NCBI GenBank assembly: GCA_003648575.1
Contig: QMPN01000108.1
Span: 1-9,358 of the forward strand
DNA from: Bacteroidota bacterium
GTDB taxonomy: Bacteria > Bacteroidota > Bacteroidia > Bacteroidales > B18-G4
Length of the DNA: 9,358 nt
Reading direction: 5' to 3'
Below are positions 7,438 to 9,358 of the stretch, piece by piece. A program made the translations under genes and the position numbers. The notes beneath the pieces are model-generated. The model made no database searches and was not told the origin of the DNA. It saw nothing but the letters and a program-made list of their open reading frames with translations. The first letter of the stretch is position 1. Each line of letters starts with the position of its first letter.

Positions 7438-8667
7438 ATGTTGAAAGGAATTAAGATCATCTGGAAGATCATAAAGTTTTTGCTCAAAGCACTGCTTTTT
7501 TTGATCATTATTTTGGCATTTATCTTCACCCTGAAGTATCTGACCGCACCTTATTATGTGTTTCCCGATCCAAAACCATTTTCGGGGGATCAGTTCTTCA
7601 ATCCATACGAAGGGATCGACAGTAACTACTGGCGTAAAGGAAACTTCCAGATTCAATCGGAAGCATGGATGGGTGTGACAGATGGCAGGAAAAATACAAA
7701 TGAGGCCATCGATAGTATATATTCATTGTTGGATTATGATGTGATTGCGATCTCTGATTACCAGAAGATCAACAGGTATGGGGAGGAAAATGATATTTTT
7801 GTTCCTGTTTATGAACACGGCTATGGCATTTTTAAGAACCATCATGTGATGATCGGAGCCGAGAGGGTGGTGTGGAAAGATTATCCCTTCATACATACCA
7901 TTCACCACAAGCAGCATGTATTAAATGCCTTACGATCAACCAGCGAACTGGTTTTTATTGCTCATCCGAAGTATACCGGGGGCTGGATTCCTGATGATAT
8001 GACCTGGGTAACGAATTACGATGGCATCGAAGTGTTGAATGGCTTCAGGGTTTCCCTGGCACACTGGGATGCTGCGCTTTCAGCCGGGAAAAATATGCGC
8101 ATACTTTCGGATGATGACGCTCATGATATCACAAATATCAACGAGCTTGGCAGGTATGCCACATTCATTTATTCGCCAGTACCTCATGGCGATAGTATAG
8201 TGTCAGCCATGAAGGCCGGAAAGGCTTTTGGGGCAGATATTTACAGGGTATGGGGAGAACCCATGGACGAAAAGCTCGAAAAGGCACATAATCTTCCAAA
8301 ACTTTCTAAAGTGGAACTAAAAGGTGACACACTTGTGGTTACAGTAAATAAGACGGCGGCTGAGATCAGCTTTGTAGGACAGGGAGGTGTTCTTCTCGAT
8401 TCCATTCGTGATGTAAAAGAAGCCCGTTATGTGATCAGGGATACTGACAGCTACGTCCGCACCGAGATAGAATTCCCCAATCTGACAACCTATTACCTGA
8501 ACCCGGTGATCCGCTATGATGGTGGAGATCCATGGGCACATGAACTGGCCAGGATCGATCCTGTCAGGACCTGGGTACTCAGGATCCTTGGTTTTGCTAC
8601 CCTCATCTTCATTTTTCTGAATATTTACTACCTTCGAAGACGATTACGTAAAAGAGCGCGTCGCTAA
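7438..8667 (+). CDS. Membrane-anchored PHP-domain-like protein with altered metal site
   Basis: This 409-residue protein has a basic N-terminus and a hydrophobic helix (about 14-36), a large probably periplasmic domain, a second helix (about 380-398) and a very basic tail (RRRLRKRARR), placing both ends in the cytoplasm. The middle domain follows the order of PHP metal-dependent phosphoesterases: NFQIQSEAWMGVTDGR (69-84) where PHP proteins have HxH, then AISDYQ (104-109) where they have DH, then E142, H176 in FIAHP, and DDDAHD (225-230). Two histidines of the first motif are Gln (Q71, Q73) and that of the second is Tyr (Y108), while the later ligands remain. The protein may therefore bind fewer metals, or bind rather than cleave its substrate. 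Residues about 285-375 look like a separate beta-rich segment. The gene is one base upstream of a GT39-type transferase and is surely co-transcribed. The fold is inferred from motif order, and the function is unknown. Confidence 0.75.
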   Translation: MLKGIKIIWKIIKFLLKALLFLIIILAFIFTLKYLTAPYYVFPDPKPFSGDQFFNPYEGIDSNYWRKGNFQIQSEAWMGVTDGRKNTNEAIDSIYSLLDYDVIAISDYQKINRYGEENDIFVPVYEHGYGIFKNHHVMIGAERVVWKDYPFIHTIHHKQHVLNALRSTSELVFIAHPKYTGGWIPDDMTWVTNYDGIEVLNGFRVSLAHWDAALSAGKNMRILSDDDAHDITNINELGRYATFIYSPVPHGDSIVSAMKAGKAFGADIYRVWGEPMDEKLEKAHNLPKLSKVELKGDTLVVTVNKTAAEISFVGQGGVLLDSIRDVKEARYVIRDTDSYVRTEIEFPNLTTYYLNPVIRYDGGDPWAHELARIDPVRTWVLRILGFATLIFIFLNIYYLRRRLRKRARR

Positions 8668-8668
8668 T

Positions 8669-9358
8669 ATGAAAAACCCCCGTCAAGTACGCACTGCCAT
8701 GCTCATCCTGGTACTGCTGTCCCTGATCATACGTGCATTCCTGGCTGCTTTCCTCGAATTCGGGAATGATGAAGTATACTATTGGACCTATGCCCTCTAT
8801 CCGGACCTGAGCCATTTCGACCACCCGCCCATGGTGGGCTTCCTCATGCAGCTAACAAGCTTAAACCTTCTTTTTGACAGCGAATTTTTTATACGCCTGG
8901 GGGCCGTTCTGCTGGGGACTTTCAACACCTGGCTGGTATTCCTGATAGGGAAATACATATGGGATGAACTTACCGGCTTCTACGCGGCATTGCTATACAC
9001 AGCTTCCATATATGCTTTTATCATTGCCGGGACCTTTATCCTTCCGGATGCACCACAATTAACATTCTGGTTATTAAGTGTTTATTTTCTTCTCAGGTCT
9101 GTGGTTGGCCCGGTAAACAAAATTGCCAAAAGATACCTTTTATTGGCAGGCCTAATGATCGGCTTTGCACTCTTATCGAAATACACATCCGTATTTTTAC
9201 TGGTGGGGGCCTTCCTCTATCTGCTCATCCATAATCGGGCATGGTTCAGAACGAAGGAACTTTATCTGTCTGCCCTGCTAGCAATGCTATTCTTTGTTCC
9301 GGTGTTATTATGGAATTTCAGCAATGATTTTATCAGTTTCACCTTCCAGAGTGAAAGG
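8669..9358 (+). CDS. GT39/PMT-type membrane glycosyltransferase (ArnT-like), partial (3' end off the window)
   Basis: The first 230 residues are visible, with no stop before the right edge. They start with a membrane helix (about 10-29) followed by the first extracytoplasmic loop. That loop carries GNDEVYYW (D34, E35; the Asp is the catalytic position in this family) and LSHFDHPPMVGF (47-58), and a later loop carries FILPDAPQLTFW (123-134). Several hydrophobic segments follow, with LSKYTSVFLL near residue 170. These are the landmarks of the PMT_2/ArnT-like superfamily, polyprenyl-phosphate-sugar-dependent transferases that add a sugar to a lipid, glycan or protein on the outer face of the inner membrane. 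Sugar and acceptor cannot be told from the sequence. It begins one base after the PHP-like gene's stop with no promoter of its own, so the two are probably translated together and may act in the same envelope pathway. Confidence 0.88.
   Translation, partial: MKNPRQVRTAMLILVLLSLIIRAFLAAFLEFGNDEVYYWTYALYPDLSHFDHPPMVGFLMQLTSLNLLFDSEFFIRLGAVLLGTFNTWLVFLIGKYIWDELTGFYAALLYTASIYAFIIAGTFILPDAPQLTFWLLSVYFLLRSVVGPVNKIAKRYLLLAGLMIGFALLSKYTSVFLLVGAFLYLLIHNRAWFRTKELYLSALLAMLFFVPVLLWNFSNDFISFTFQSER

Noticed and set aside
7333..7656. Minus-strand reading frame of 107 codons across the 7438 gene start
   Set aside because: It is antisense to the PHP-like gene, overlaps two predicted promoters and has no recognisable motif.

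Overview
The window reads as an ordinary chromosomal stretch from a member of the Bacteroidota, probably Bacteroidales or a close relative. The reasons are a propionyl-CoA carboxylase split into three genes, TAnnTTTG-type -7 promoter boxes 26-29 bases ahead of several start codons, weak or absent Shine-Dalgarno sequences, and the gene families present. I see no RNA genes, insertion sequences, CRISPR arrays or phage genes.

Layout from left to right. (1) Bases 1-1658, minus strand: the first 552 codons of a membrane-anchored LTA-synthase/phosphoglycerol-transferase-like enzyme that runs off the left edge. (2) Bases 1659-1818: a divergent promoter region. (3) Bases 1819-5425, plus strand: a compact three-gene operon encoding biotin carboxylase, biotin carboxyl carrier protein and carboxyltransferase. 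Together these should form an ATP-dependent acyl-CoA (most likely propionyl-CoA) carboxylase that interconverts propionyl-CoA and methylmalonyl-CoA. (4) Bases 5427-5469: a 20-bp perfect hairpin between convergent genes, each arm of which contains a palindrome of its own. (5) Bases 5485-7192, minus strand: a sigma-54-dependent response regulator whose last codons overlap the start of an HPt phosphotransfer protein, a phosphorelay pair with no kinase in view. (6) Bases 7193-7437: a second divergent promoter region. (7) Bases 7438-9358, plus strand: a double membrane-anchored PHP-fold protein that has lost several metal-binding histidines, followed one base later by a GT39/PMT-type multi-spanning glycosyltransferase that runs off the right edge.

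The carboxylase is housekeeping propionate/succinate metabolism. The two flanking membrane units (LtaS-like and PHP-like plus GT39) both look like envelope glycan or lipid modification. The regulator and HPt protein could serve any pathway; nothing here ties them to a target. No clearly new system is visible. The points most worth following are the degenerate PHP-like protein coupled to the glycosyltransferase, the nested-palindrome terminator, and the orphan HPt/sigma-54 pair.
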